A stretch of DNA of 64,000 nt, from assembly GCA_030407315.1 (NCBI GenBank), contig JALQPE010001972.1:36106-100105 (forward strand), written 5' to 3'. Position numbers and translations under genes: made by a program. Below, one piece after another: positions 9,165-17,418 of the stretch. The DNA is from Asparagopsis taxiformis (Eukaryota > Rhodophyta > Florideophyceae > Bonnemaisoniales > Bonnemaisoniaceae). The notes beneath the pieces were generated by a model that did not search any database, was not told the DNA's origin, and saw only the letters and a program-made list of their open reading frames with translations. How positions within the stretch are numbered: position 1 is the stretch's first letter; the number at the start of each line of letters is the position of its first letter.

Positions 9165-10846
9165 ATGCGAGATGAATTATCATTGTCAAGGTTTGCAAAG
9201 TTTGAGGAACAGTTTGCATCCCTCGAACAGTATATGCGCGACTCCCTTTCGTCCATTGAAATGGAGCTTGCTTGCATTCGGTACATGACCTCGGCTGCTG
9301 CAGGGACAAACACTGTACCTTCAGTAGTTCTCGAGGAGAGATCAAGAAGATCAGGTCAAATTACCACTCTAGTGTCCTCTTTGTTCAACAATAGGCATGT
9401 GACATCTAGATTCGTCGCTTTCCGAACCGTTGCAGAGCTTACCAAAACTTCAGTGGATCCCAGTTTGTTCAGGAACTTGAATGCAAGGTCTGACGAAACC
9501 GCGCAAGTGAAGTCCTGTACAACATTGCTACTTGCTGCATTGTCGTTTTCGCAGACTTCCAGTTCTAATGCAGAGGTAAGACAATCCAAGAAATCTCTAA
9601 TTGGCACTGCGGTTGGGAAACGGCATATATTCTTAAAACGCTCTATTGTCGGAACAGCATTTATTTCGATGGCGAATGACAGAATTGTACGATGGAAGGA
9701 CTCGGCCACCAGGAATGCCGGCATCCTGGACCCCGGCGAAGAAGAGGACTTGAACAGCAATACTATCTCGAGAGATTATGCACTACGGAATGCAACAATT
9801 GTGCCCATCGATAAACCATCTTGGCTGCACATTTCGCAGCGCGCTCTTTTGCATGCTATGGATATTTCGATGCCCACGGAGGCGGAACGCAACATAGAAC
9901 AGACCACGAGTTTGCAGGTTGGATCTTCGAAGCGTCGGCGACTGTCTGGTTCAAAAGGAGAAGCACGCCGTGCATCTACGTCCTCCTCTTCGTCTTCCGC
10001 TATGCCCAACCTGTCACCGTCTGATATACAATCCATTCCGATCATTACCTCTGCTCTACGGCAGCTCACCCAGTTCTTCAACAGTTCCCGTAAGCAAATG
10101 AAAATGGAATTGGTCAAGCAAGCATTCTTCCTCATCCACCGAGATATGAAGGCAACTATTGCTGTTCCACTCGACTCTGATGTGTCAACGTCGGACATGT
10201 GTCCACCTGACTCGATTCCGACAACGTCGAAAGCTTACGGAACAGGAGAAGACGCTCTGAAAGTGTATTCAAAAATGATTCCATCTTCTCAAATTTCATT
10301 CTCAGCCGTCCCGAGCTCCACGTTCAGGTTACTTACAAAGTTCAGGTAAGCGGCGGTATCGGTAATGGAAACATTACAACTGCGCAGAATCCGGTGGAGA
10401 AATTGGCTGTATGTTCATTCTCTTTTCTTACTTTAGCTATGATATTGTTATGCAGTTTCTGTCAATGCACACAACTGGAGATGCTTTGTCATGAGCCCCA
10501 TGCCATTCAAGCTTGTTATCAGATAGCAATATGTCTCCAAGGTTTATTCAATGCGGCCCTCAGCAAGTTACCTACACCTCAATTCGGGAAAGATGGATTC
10601 CCTTTGCGAGTTGCATGGGGGCATCTAGAGCTGCGGGACTACCTCATGGGAGGTGATTGCCTGTTCGGAATCATCAGAAAGAAGAGAAATCTCACTGCTG
10701 AAGAATATGAGTCTGTACGTTTCGATTCAAGCATCGTACAAACCGAACTTTCCTTTGAAAACACGGCAGACAGGCGCGTTTCCAATCCTGATTGCGTCCC
10801 TCTACAGGAGGATGACGAGCTTGGTATTTCTCTAATTGATGTGTAG
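9165..10846 (+). CDS. Unknown two-exon nuclear-type protein with N-terminal coiled coil
   Basis: Exon 1 runs 9165-10345 and exon 2 10456-10846, joined across a GT-AG intron (donor GTAAGC at 10346, acceptor TTATGCAG ending 10455). An earlier AG at 10436 also fits, but it leads to a stop within 20 codons, while the later one opens a ~130-codon frame. The product is ~523 residues. Residues 1-45 are charged and heptad-like (LSRFAKFEEQFASLEQYM). Near 260-285 is a basic patch with a Ser run (KRRRLSGSKG), likely a nuclear signal. The rest is unrecognised. It is divergent from the methyltransferase-SET gene and convergent with the Tudor-like gene. The N-terminus could lie further upstream if another exon exists. 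Confidence 0.6.
10346..10455 (+). other. Intron of the coiled-coil gene
   Basis: A 110-bp intron with donor AG/GTAAGC and acceptor TTATGCAG. Splicing moves the reading frame from that of exon 1 into the open frame after 10456; no stop-free frame crosses the interval unspliced. An alternative acceptor at 10435-10436 (TTACTTTAG) would give a short C-terminus. Confidence 0.55.
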
Positions 10847-10983
10847 TACTGCTTTGATTAGAAACTTTATATCGGTATGGTTCATTAGTAGTTCTAGGAA
10901 AAGTCCCAACGCTCAACTAGTTCTGCTTTGCAATGCATGCATCATCTGCATTAAAGTATTTCTGATTCATCCAACTGCTGGCA

Positions 10984-11217
10984 TCATTTAATGTACTCCT
11001 CTGCCTTTTTCTCTGACGCACTATACCCTACCACGTCGTTCACTACATCTTCTGTTATCAACTTGTCTATACGACAAGGTTCTTCCACACCACGGAATAC
11101 GACGTACGGCATATGAACTCTCAGAGATCCCCACAGTACATCCCCGCCTTTCCTCGCTTTCTTTGCATCGCAGGCTCCCATTCTATACGGAAACATTTCT
11201 TTCCTTCGCTTTTCCAC
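10984..11217 (-). CDS. Possible alternative C-terminal exon of the Tudor-like gene
   Basis: An open minus-strand frame overlapping the end of the 518-codon ORF (stop at 11121) in another frame. Its later part, WGSLRVHMPYVVFRGVEEP followed by an acidic/basic end, reads more like a folded protein than the competing frame. It could be joined by an intron or a frameshift, but I could not identify a convincing splice pair. Not recognised. Confidence 0.25.
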   Translation of the reverse strand: MEKRRKEMFPYRMGACDAKKARKGGDVLWGSLRVHMPYVVFRGVEEPCRIDKLITEDVVNDVVGYSASEKKAEEYIK

Positions 11218-12677
11218 CCTTCCAGACTCCCTTCACCGTCGCTCCTCCCGTGCACATCACATGTCAAAGGACATTTCTGCAGCTCCATTCCGTGCACGTA
11301 TTCACCTTGGACCACAGCACTACTTTTTCGAATTAGACACCACACGTTTGATGTTGTTTCCGCACTGCAGAATGAGCTACTGCCAATTGCAACAGATGTC
11401 GACTGTGCTTCCATCATTCCCGAGCACAATATCGTACCAAACAACCGCAAACCACATGACCTCGCCGAACCGTTCATGTAACTACACTCTTCATTGTCCT
11501 CCACTTCCGAGTTGCTGATGTTACGCCTTTGAACCAGACACTCGGTTCGCCATCGGTGCCCCAATCCTAGCAGATCTGATAGTGTTGCAAAACTGGAACA
11601 CGTAATGTTCAAAGCTTCCCCACCAGTTCCAGCTACTGCCGCGTGAAGCCCTGGGTACACTTTGTAATACCCCCCTCCATAGATTTCTGCTGTTCCCTTT
11701 AGCATTTCCCGGAATAACTCAGTGCTCAATGAGATGGGAATCTGCACCGGTCCGCTAATAGCCGTTCCACTTGTACATGCACCGTCAATCTCACTATGTG
11801 GGTAGCCGCCACCTGAGTTTGACAAAGTGCTTCGATTAACCTGTTCCACAACTTTCTCTACCGCACGCTGTAAGAGCATCAATAAAACCTTACCAGCTGA
11901 TACTGTTGATCCACAATTTCGAACCATTCCGCTCCAACCAAGCCGACACTCGCTACCATTTCCAGAAAGCATTATATTTTCTAGTGTTCTCAGCCTTGTC
12001 TCCATACTACCGTATGTGTTGGCGTCAAGTGCTGATTCCACTTTTTGCTTCTTCCTATGCGGTGATATCGCTTCAGATTCTCCATCTGATTGTTCATGAA
12101 ATTCTACTCCCACCGCTTCGTAGTCCACAACCTCTCTGTTGCTCCTTCGCCACTGTGTCGGTGGCTGACCCCCGGACATTAACTTACTTCCCATCAGAAA
12201 TTTTACATGTTCGTAGGAAACACAAGGGTAATTCCTTTCAGGGATAGCATCATATAACAATCTGCCTTCCGCAACCACCATTTCATCGTGCCTTGGCTTC
12301 ACAGCATCCGAGTACCGCCACTTTGATACTTCCATCACTGCAATATCCTTTTCCTCCGTCGTCAACCTCACAATTGCATCACCCACATCCTGTCCATTGT
12401 GCTCCACCACACCAGGCGTGTACACGCCATCTCCTCTGTCTACATCGATGCGGTCTCCCACTGACGGCTTACCACTGCAGACAGGATACTGCTCAGGAAG
12501 TTTGATTTCCACAACAGTAGCCTTCCACCATATTGCGTCATCACCCACTTGGAACCATACGTCTATTTGCGAGCCGACACAGGGAAGTGCATCTACGGCC
12601 GCTGCTCGCTCACGCTCACGGCCAGCTTTCGCTTTTTCGCTCTGTCGCCTAATTCGCAATGATTCACGCCTAGTCAT
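11121..12677 (-). CDS. Protein with two Tudor/Agenet-like segments
   Basis: A 518-residue frame from an ATG at 12677. After a basic N-terminus (RRESLRIRRQSEKAKAGRER) there are two short beta-barrel-like segments typical of Tudor/Agenet/PWWP-type folds: IDVWFQVGDDAIWWKATVVE (~38-58) and VGDRIDVDRGDGVYTPGVVE (~72-92). Such folds read methylated lysine or arginine, or bind DNA. A nuclear signal (HRKKQKVE) lies near residue 205. The remaining ~300 residues are Ser/Cys-rich and unrecognised. The gene is convergent with the coiled-coil gene ending at 10846. Its proximity to a SET-containing gene suggests a reader of the mark, which is inference. The true C-terminus may use the frame at 10984-11217. 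Confidence 0.55.
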   Translation of the reverse strand: MTRRESLRIRRQSEKAKAGRERERAAAVDALPCVGSQIDVWFQVGDDAIWWKATVVEIKLPEQYPVCSGKPSVGDRIDVDRGDGVYTPGVVEHNGQDVGDAIVRLTTEEKDIAVMEVSKWRYSDAVKPRHDEMVVAEGRLLYDAIPERNYPCVSYEHVKFLMGSKLMSGGQPPTQWRRSNREVVDYEAVGVEFHEQSDGESEAISPHRKKQKVESALDANTYGSMETRLRTLENIMLSGNGSECRLGWSGMVRNCGSTVSAGKVLLMLLQRAVEKVVEQVNRSTLSNSGGGYPHSEIDGACTSGTAISGPVQIPISLSTELFREMLKGTAEIYGGGYYKVYPGLHAAVAGTGGEALNITCSSFATLSDLLGLGHRWRTECLVQRRNISNSEVEDNEECSYMNGSARSCGLRLFGTILCSGMMEAQSTSVAIGSSSFCSAETTSNVWCLIRKSSAVVQGEYVHGMELQKCPLTCDVHGRSDGEGSLEGWKSEGKKCFRIEWEPAMQRKRGKAGMYCGDL

Positions 12678-12726
12678 AGTTGCTCCACAAAATAAAGATA
12701 CTACAACGCACTATCTGCAATTTTGT

Positions 12727-12912
12727 TTAGGACAAGTCTTCGTCGACTTCTTCACTAGATACTACTTCACCCATGTCTGTAACGTCCAATTTTTTCATTT
12801 TTATAGTATGATACGAAATCACTACCTTGTTCCCTACTGCCATACAAGTTGTCAAACACTCTACTACTGCGTTCAAGATACTAGTCACGCTTAAAGCCAG
12901 GCCGGAACTCAC
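12727..12912 (-). CDS. Short open frame, possible 3' exon
   Basis: A 61-codon frame beginning at a GTG and ending with an acidic tail (GEVVSSEEVDEDLS). It reads as plausible coding sequence upstream of the Tudor-like gene but has no ATG near its start. It may be the last exon of a gene I cannot otherwise find, or chance. Confidence 0.2.
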   Translation of the reverse strand: MSSGLALSVTSILNAVVECLTTCMAVGNKVVISYHTIKMKKLDVTDMGEVVSSEEVDEDLS

Positions 12913-13664
12913 TATTCAGGTCAATCTTGTGTATGCAGGAGTGACTTTATTACAAAATTTAGCGACTTTGATAATAACTATGCTGTAGTATCTGTGCTAA
13001 AAATCTACATAGATGGTGCCATTCTTTACTAAGTAATACTAGAAAAACTAAACTCAAGTACAATTATCTACTCTTTCGACCGTACCCTACCTATGGTACA
13101 ACAATGGCCATATCGAGATTAGCTAGTTAACGTCATACACTCTGCATTTCGCCTCTTCCATATGATATATTATTCCTCATGGACGCCCAAAACGTGACGC
13201 TATCGAAGGGTATGGCGCGTTGGAACAGTCAGTACCAGTCCATCACTCTAGCCTCACTACACTGCTACGAATGCCATCTGTACTACAGACCGGCGTAACC
13301 ATCCAAGTTCATGGTTCGAGTCCAACATGGTACTGTCACACATATGGTTCCCTCGTTTCGTCATTCCAGCATGGAAATTATAAAAATCGTGGAATATGCC
13401 ACCTCCGGTCACTGTCATGACCAACGCGACGTGTCCTTGTCCTTTCCATTGTTATTTTTCCGTACAGTACTGGAAAATTCCACCATGTCACGGTGATTAT
13501 ACCCACTCCCACGGCGCAGTTTCATTCCACTATATTCTTTACGGTATTTCCACTACTTATCTATGGCACGGCGCCGGTAATTTCTGGGATTTTTTGATGG
13601 TTTGTCATTCCACTAATTTCTAATGGTCCAGACCATGAAATTTGCTGGTTTTTCAAAAAATTGC
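12913..13664. other. AT-rich intergenic DNA
   Basis: I see no gene, long repeat or RNA here. Composition changes abruptly at ~13,670, where the GC-rich block begins. Confidence 0.5.
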
Positions 13665-15056
13665 TTATCCTGTGATAACCCGATACTCCGGCCCCAACGC
13701 AAGGGCGCCGCGAACCTCAGCCAACGCGCTGGTAACGGAGACGAACGTGTCGGAACCGTCCACCGGGATTGCACGAAGCATCTCGTAGTCGGCCAGGAAG
13801 TCCAACGTGGACTCCGGCAGTAGGCACGCGCGCCCGAACACACGACGTTCCACGAACAGCGAGCATGCGAGCATCGCTGCGTGTTCGATATCCACGGCCA
13901 TGAGGAATCGTTCCTTCACGGGGGCAGGCGCGTCCTTCACGGCATCGGTAAAGTAGTGCACCACGCGTGGTAGCAACGTGGACGACCCACGGGGGTACGG
14001 AAACTCCTCTACTACGTCCGGCAACGGCGGGAAGTAGAGCTCGCTCGGGACGACCCACGGAGCCGACGCGTGCGACACACGGTAGTCGTCCGCGTTCACG
14101 TGGCGGAGAGCGAAGTGGTCATCGTACGACACGACGCTTTTGGAGATGACGCTCAACGAAAGAGCAGTCTTCCATTCGGCACGTTGCCTTTCGGAAAGTG
14201 TCCGCGGACATACGAATACGGACGCCACCGAGATGAACGGCGGTTCCTCGGGCGTCCCCTTCCACAGGAAGGCGTCCATACGATCGACGTAGATCGCGTC
14301 GTTGACGTCACGCAACCACGAGCGGTCGCAACGTATCGACGCCGGGATCTGGTAACGTTCCGATCCCGGTGGCCCGTTGGCGAAACGACGCCCGGCTGCC
14401 CGCCCCCACGTATCTTCGGCGGAACGCATATAGTCGACGACCGCGCGGGCGTCCAGACGATCTCTGGCCAACGTGGCGAGATCGTCATCCGTGATACCCA
14501 CGCGAGGCAACGCAGCCCACGCGTGGGTCAGGACGCCTACGTTGAGCGCCGCACCGCCACGTGAGGCGGTGCCGACCGTCCCAACGGGGTCACCACCCTC
14601 CGGCGAGGGATCCTGGTGAGGGGAGCGCGGCGAGCCACCACGACGAGGCGCGCCCGTGCGGGCCGCCGCCACAGCACGACGCGAACGAGCGGCCGCTGCC
14701 ATCGCGGCTACCCCCATCGACGGGGCCGCGGCATCCGGAATGACGGGTGACGAATTCCCCGAGTCGGACGCCGTTGCGTCATCATCACGTGGGGCGACGG
14801 CCCTAGCAGCCTCGGCAGGCGTCACGGAAGCCACCAGGCGAGACGGAGCCATGGGGCGAGACGAAGAGGCGACGGCCTGAGGAGCAACGGCTTCTCCCGC
14901 CCTAACGGATGGGGCGGGCGCGACAGACGCTTCCGTCGCTGGCGGCGCACCGGCCCCGACGAGGGAGGGAGCGCCCTGCGAAGGGTTCCTCGCTCCACCT
15001 CCAGCAGAGCCGGCGGGCCGCGGGGTGTTAGCATCGGTACTACGAGTCGTAACCAT
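13665..15056 (-). CDS. Unknown Ala-rich protein of the GC-rich block
   Basis: A long minus-strand frame. I prefer the ATG at 15056 (MVTTRSTDANTPRP; 463 residues), because such a start is typical of retroelement gag-like proteins. An upstream ATG at 15200 would add 48 residues with a strong membrane segment (ARVALVVVLVALIVIIVYSV), so a membrane form cannot be excluded. Residues ~15-190 are low-complexity Ala/Pro/Ser. The C-terminal ~270 residues look globular (WGRAAGRRFANGPPG, DAIYVDRMDAFLWKG, AEWKTALSLSVIS) but are not recognised. The stop codon lies within 10 bp of the AT/GC composition border, suggesting the gene belongs to the inserted GC-rich block rather than the host. It is divergent from the gypsy element gag at 16342. 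Confidence 0.5.
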   Translation of the reverse strand: MVTTRSTDANTPRPAGSAGGGARNPSQGAPSLVGAGAPPATEASVAPAPSVRAGEAVAPQAVASSSRPMAPSRLVASVTPAEAARAVAPRDDDATASDSGNSSPVIPDAAAPSMGVAAMAAAARSRRAVAAARTGAPRRGGSPRSPHQDPSPEGGDPVGTVGTASRGGAALNVGVLTHAWAALPRVGITDDDLATLARDRLDARAVVDYMRSAEDTWGRAAGRRFANGPPGSERYQIPASIRCDRSWLRDVNDAIYVDRMDAFLWKGTPEEPPFISVASVFVCPRTLSERQRAEWKTALSLSVISKSVVSYDDHFALRHVNADDYRVSHASAPWVVPSELYFPPLPDVVEEFPYPRGSSTLLPRVVHYFTDAVKDAPAPVKERFLMAVDIEHAAMLACSLFVERRVFGRACLLPESTLDFLADYEMLRAIPVDGSDTFVSVTSALAEVRGALALGPEYRVITG

Positions 15057-16341
15057 CGTGGTTACGCTGTACACGATAATTACGATGAGTGCAACGAGCA
15101 CGACGACGAGAGCCACGCGGGCTAGACGAAACAAGAGAACGAAAGGAACGGAGGAAGTAGTACCCAGCGGGGGAAAGAGGTAAGGGATAACGAAAGGCAA
15201 CGGCCTGGATGACGATGGTGAGACGAAGGGTGAGCGACGATCGCTATCACGTTAAGCCGCCGCTTAAATATCCTTCGGTCGACCGTTGTCGACATGCCCG
15301 CTGGCAGATTCACGAAAAGGCCGCGGCCTGCGCACGTATCGCGCTGAATTGAAGCACACCCGCGTGGTGGAATTGGACACTGCATCCGTTGCAGGGAGAC
15401 GCCTAAGCGAGGCATTGACGTACGACGCCAACGGGCGGGCCGCGATGATTACGAAAGAGCCGGAGCGCACGCGCGCGCTCCGGCGCCGTGGCGATTCGAT
15501 CAGCCAACCGGGCCATGTACGTTTCAACGAGATTTTTCGGGACAACTGCCATGTCCGCAGTTGTACCCGAAAAGGCGCCACGGCCCCGTGTCTCAGGCGC
15601 GTCCTGACAGGCCTCGCGTGGCCGGGACGTCCACGTGTGGGGGTGGGGCTGTGTAGTATACGTGGCAATTCCGAAATTGCAAATATTTACGTTTTCCGCG
15701 GAATTCGAATTTCGGCGGATACGACCGGCGACAGCAATGCACGAACATTGCTGGCGCATGCGCGCGCGCAACCGGCACACGTGTGCAACGAACGTATTGG
15801 CAACGGCCAACGGACCAACGGGTCCCTACGTGTGACCCACAAGGTCCTTTCCCATTCGGGGACGTTACGAGCAGTGTTTACACTGTAAAGCGATGCCATC
15901 GTGGCTATATAGGTATTGGCATCGTGCCGGGAGGGAAAGGGGAGAAGACAACGATCGAGCAACGGCTCTAGTCTACGACTGACTTCTACGTTTTACGTTT
16001 ACGTTTTGCCTAGCGAGGCTTCGTCTCCGTCGAGCTGCGTACTCCCTACCCATCGCCGCACGTAAGGCTGATTGCGTGTAGTGCCTCCGGGCTTGGTTGA
16101 GAGCGCCTCCGGTGACGTACCACCTCGTTTGCTAACGTAATCCTCGCGTGGATTGTTGCGTCGTGACGCTCGTGTCTACTCGCTAACCACTCTACCTTCT
16201 ACCGTCTAACAATACAGTCAAACACCAGCGGGTGGACTGCTCGTTTCGTTTCGTAAGGACAGCGTGTCCGTGGCTCGTACCAGCTACTTCTAGAACTAAC
16301 GTTGTTCCACATCCAAGACAGCTCGCCAACTCAAGCATGTC
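15057..16341. other. GC-rich leader or LTR-like region upstream of the gypsy gag
   Basis: No plausible gene: several frames exist because GC-rich DNA has few stops. A TATA-like site lies at ~15,904, followed by ~430 bp of untranslated sequence up to the gag ATG. This would be the place for a 5' LTR, but I could not find a matching copy downstream of pol, so LTR limits are undefined. No convincing tRNA primer-binding site was seen. Confidence 0.35.
15901..15920 (+). promoter_or_regulatory. TATA-like element upstream of gypsy gag
   Basis: GGCTATATAGG in otherwise GC-rich DNA, ~435 bp upstream of the gag start and in the right orientation. Its role as the retroelement promoter is inferred. Confidence 0.3.
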
Positions 16342-17052
16342 ATGACGGTACCCATATTTACCGGTGAGGACCCGATCGCCGTACTAGCTTTCCTCAAAAA
16401 CTTTAAATTCGCATGTGACGAAACGGGCGTGGCCGAGGGTGCTGCCCTGCCCCTCATGAAATACTTCATGGGAGGCGAAGCCCGGGAGACAATGCTATCA
16501 TATGTGGGCCGTGGCACTGGCTTCGAAGACGCCCGCCCCGGGGTGGATGTGATCTACTCTTACCCCGAGGCCGTTAACTGGCTACTTCTCGCTTATGCGA
16601 AGGAATCGGTCCTGCAGGCATCTTTCCGAGAAGTCACGCAAATGCGTCAGGTTGTCGGTGAAAGCGAAGACCAATTTGCTTTCCGCCTCAGGAAAGCGGC
16701 ACTCCGTTGCGGGGACGCATTCCAAGAACGTTCACTGATGGCCGCATATATCGACGGGCTTTCGTCATATTCGCAGCACGTGGTCCGCGACGATGTCGCG
16801 AGGAACCCCCGCATGTCATTTCAAGATGTAAGAATGAGAGCCCAGAGTCTCGGCGACACCGCTCGGGAAACTCACCGCATTCATAACCGTTTTCGGACGA
16901 ACTTGCCGCCAGTCAAAAGCGCAAGGCGAGTTAACACCATTTCGCTGGACTCCGAGGACTATCCCATGGGTAACGAAAATGCGATACTAACAGTAGGCAT
17001 GGGTACCGGCACTCCGGCATCGTCGGAGTCGCCGCCCGACAACGGCACCTAG
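16342..17052 (+). CDS. gag: Gypsy gag, capsid part
   Basis: A 236-codon frame that starts TVPIFTGEDPIAVLAFLKNF, typical of retrotransposon gag capsid domains (F-x-G-x-x-P...F...F). It continues with helical sequence through SFREVTQMRQ and EDQFAFRLRKA to the disordered end. It has no zinc knuckle of its own. The next frame is open from 16997, so the two overlap by ~55 bp and a +1 shift there would join capsid and nucleocapsid. Whether that shift is programmed or a mutation cannot be told from one copy. Confidence 0.75.
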   Translation: MTVPIFTGEDPIAVLAFLKNFKFACDETGVAEGAALPLMKYFMGGEARETMLSYVGRGTGFEDARPGVDVIYSYPEAVNWLLLAYAKESVLQASFREVTQMRQVVGESEDQFAFRLRKAALRCGDAFQERSLMAAYIDGLSSYSQHVVRDDVARNPRMSFQDVRMRAQSLGDTARETHRIHNRFRTNLPPVKSARRVNTISLDSEDYPMGNENAILTVGMGTGTPASSESPPDNGT

Positions 17053-17401
17053 GGACCCGGGAGACAACGAGTTACGCCAAGACGAGATACCCGCAAGACA
17101 GCCGAAGCCCGTGAATTTCGCCGAACAGGGCGGGGCTTATAATGGCGTGAGTTTCGCGCGTCGCCCAAGCCAGCAAAAGGAACACGCTCGCCCGGGCTAC
17201 CCGCCGAAACCGCAAGGGGGCGCCACCAGGCCGCCGTTAAAGTGTCTCATTTGCCGCAAGATGGGCCACGTGATGACCCAATGTCGGATGTTGCCACAAG
17301 AGTTACGCATGGCAATAAGAGATGCACAGGAGAACTTCAGTAGCGGGTCCTCCTCCGACTCTATCGCGTTGACGGAAAACGACCAGCCGGAGAACCAGTA
17401 G
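16997..17401 (+). CDS. Gypsy nucleocapsid zinc knuckle
   Basis: A frame open from 16997 to a stop at 17399-17401, with a CCHC knuckle CLICRKMGHVMTQC (C-x2-C-x4-H-x4-C) near its C-terminus preceded by basic sequence. It is the RNA-binding part of Gag, in a different frame from both capsid and pol. Its first possible start is a GTG at 17111, so translation more likely enters by frameshift from the capsid frame. Confidence 0.65.
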   Translation, partial: AWVPALRHRRSRRPTTAPRDPGDNELRQDEIPARQPKPVNFAEQGGAYNGVSFARRPSQQKEHARPGYPPKPQGGATRPPLKCLICRKMGHVMTQCRMLPQELRMAIRDAQENFSSGSSSDSIALTENDQPENQ

Positions 17402-17418
17402 GGGAGGGGGCTCCGGCT

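Noticed and set aside
8878..9288. 136-codon plus-strand frame before the coiled-coil gene
   Set aside because: It begins inside a P palindrome and overlaps the real start in another frame.
15286..15888. 200-codon plus-strand frame in the GC-rich block
   Set aside because: GC-rich DNA has few stops, frames overlap on both strands, and the sequence has no protein-like pattern.
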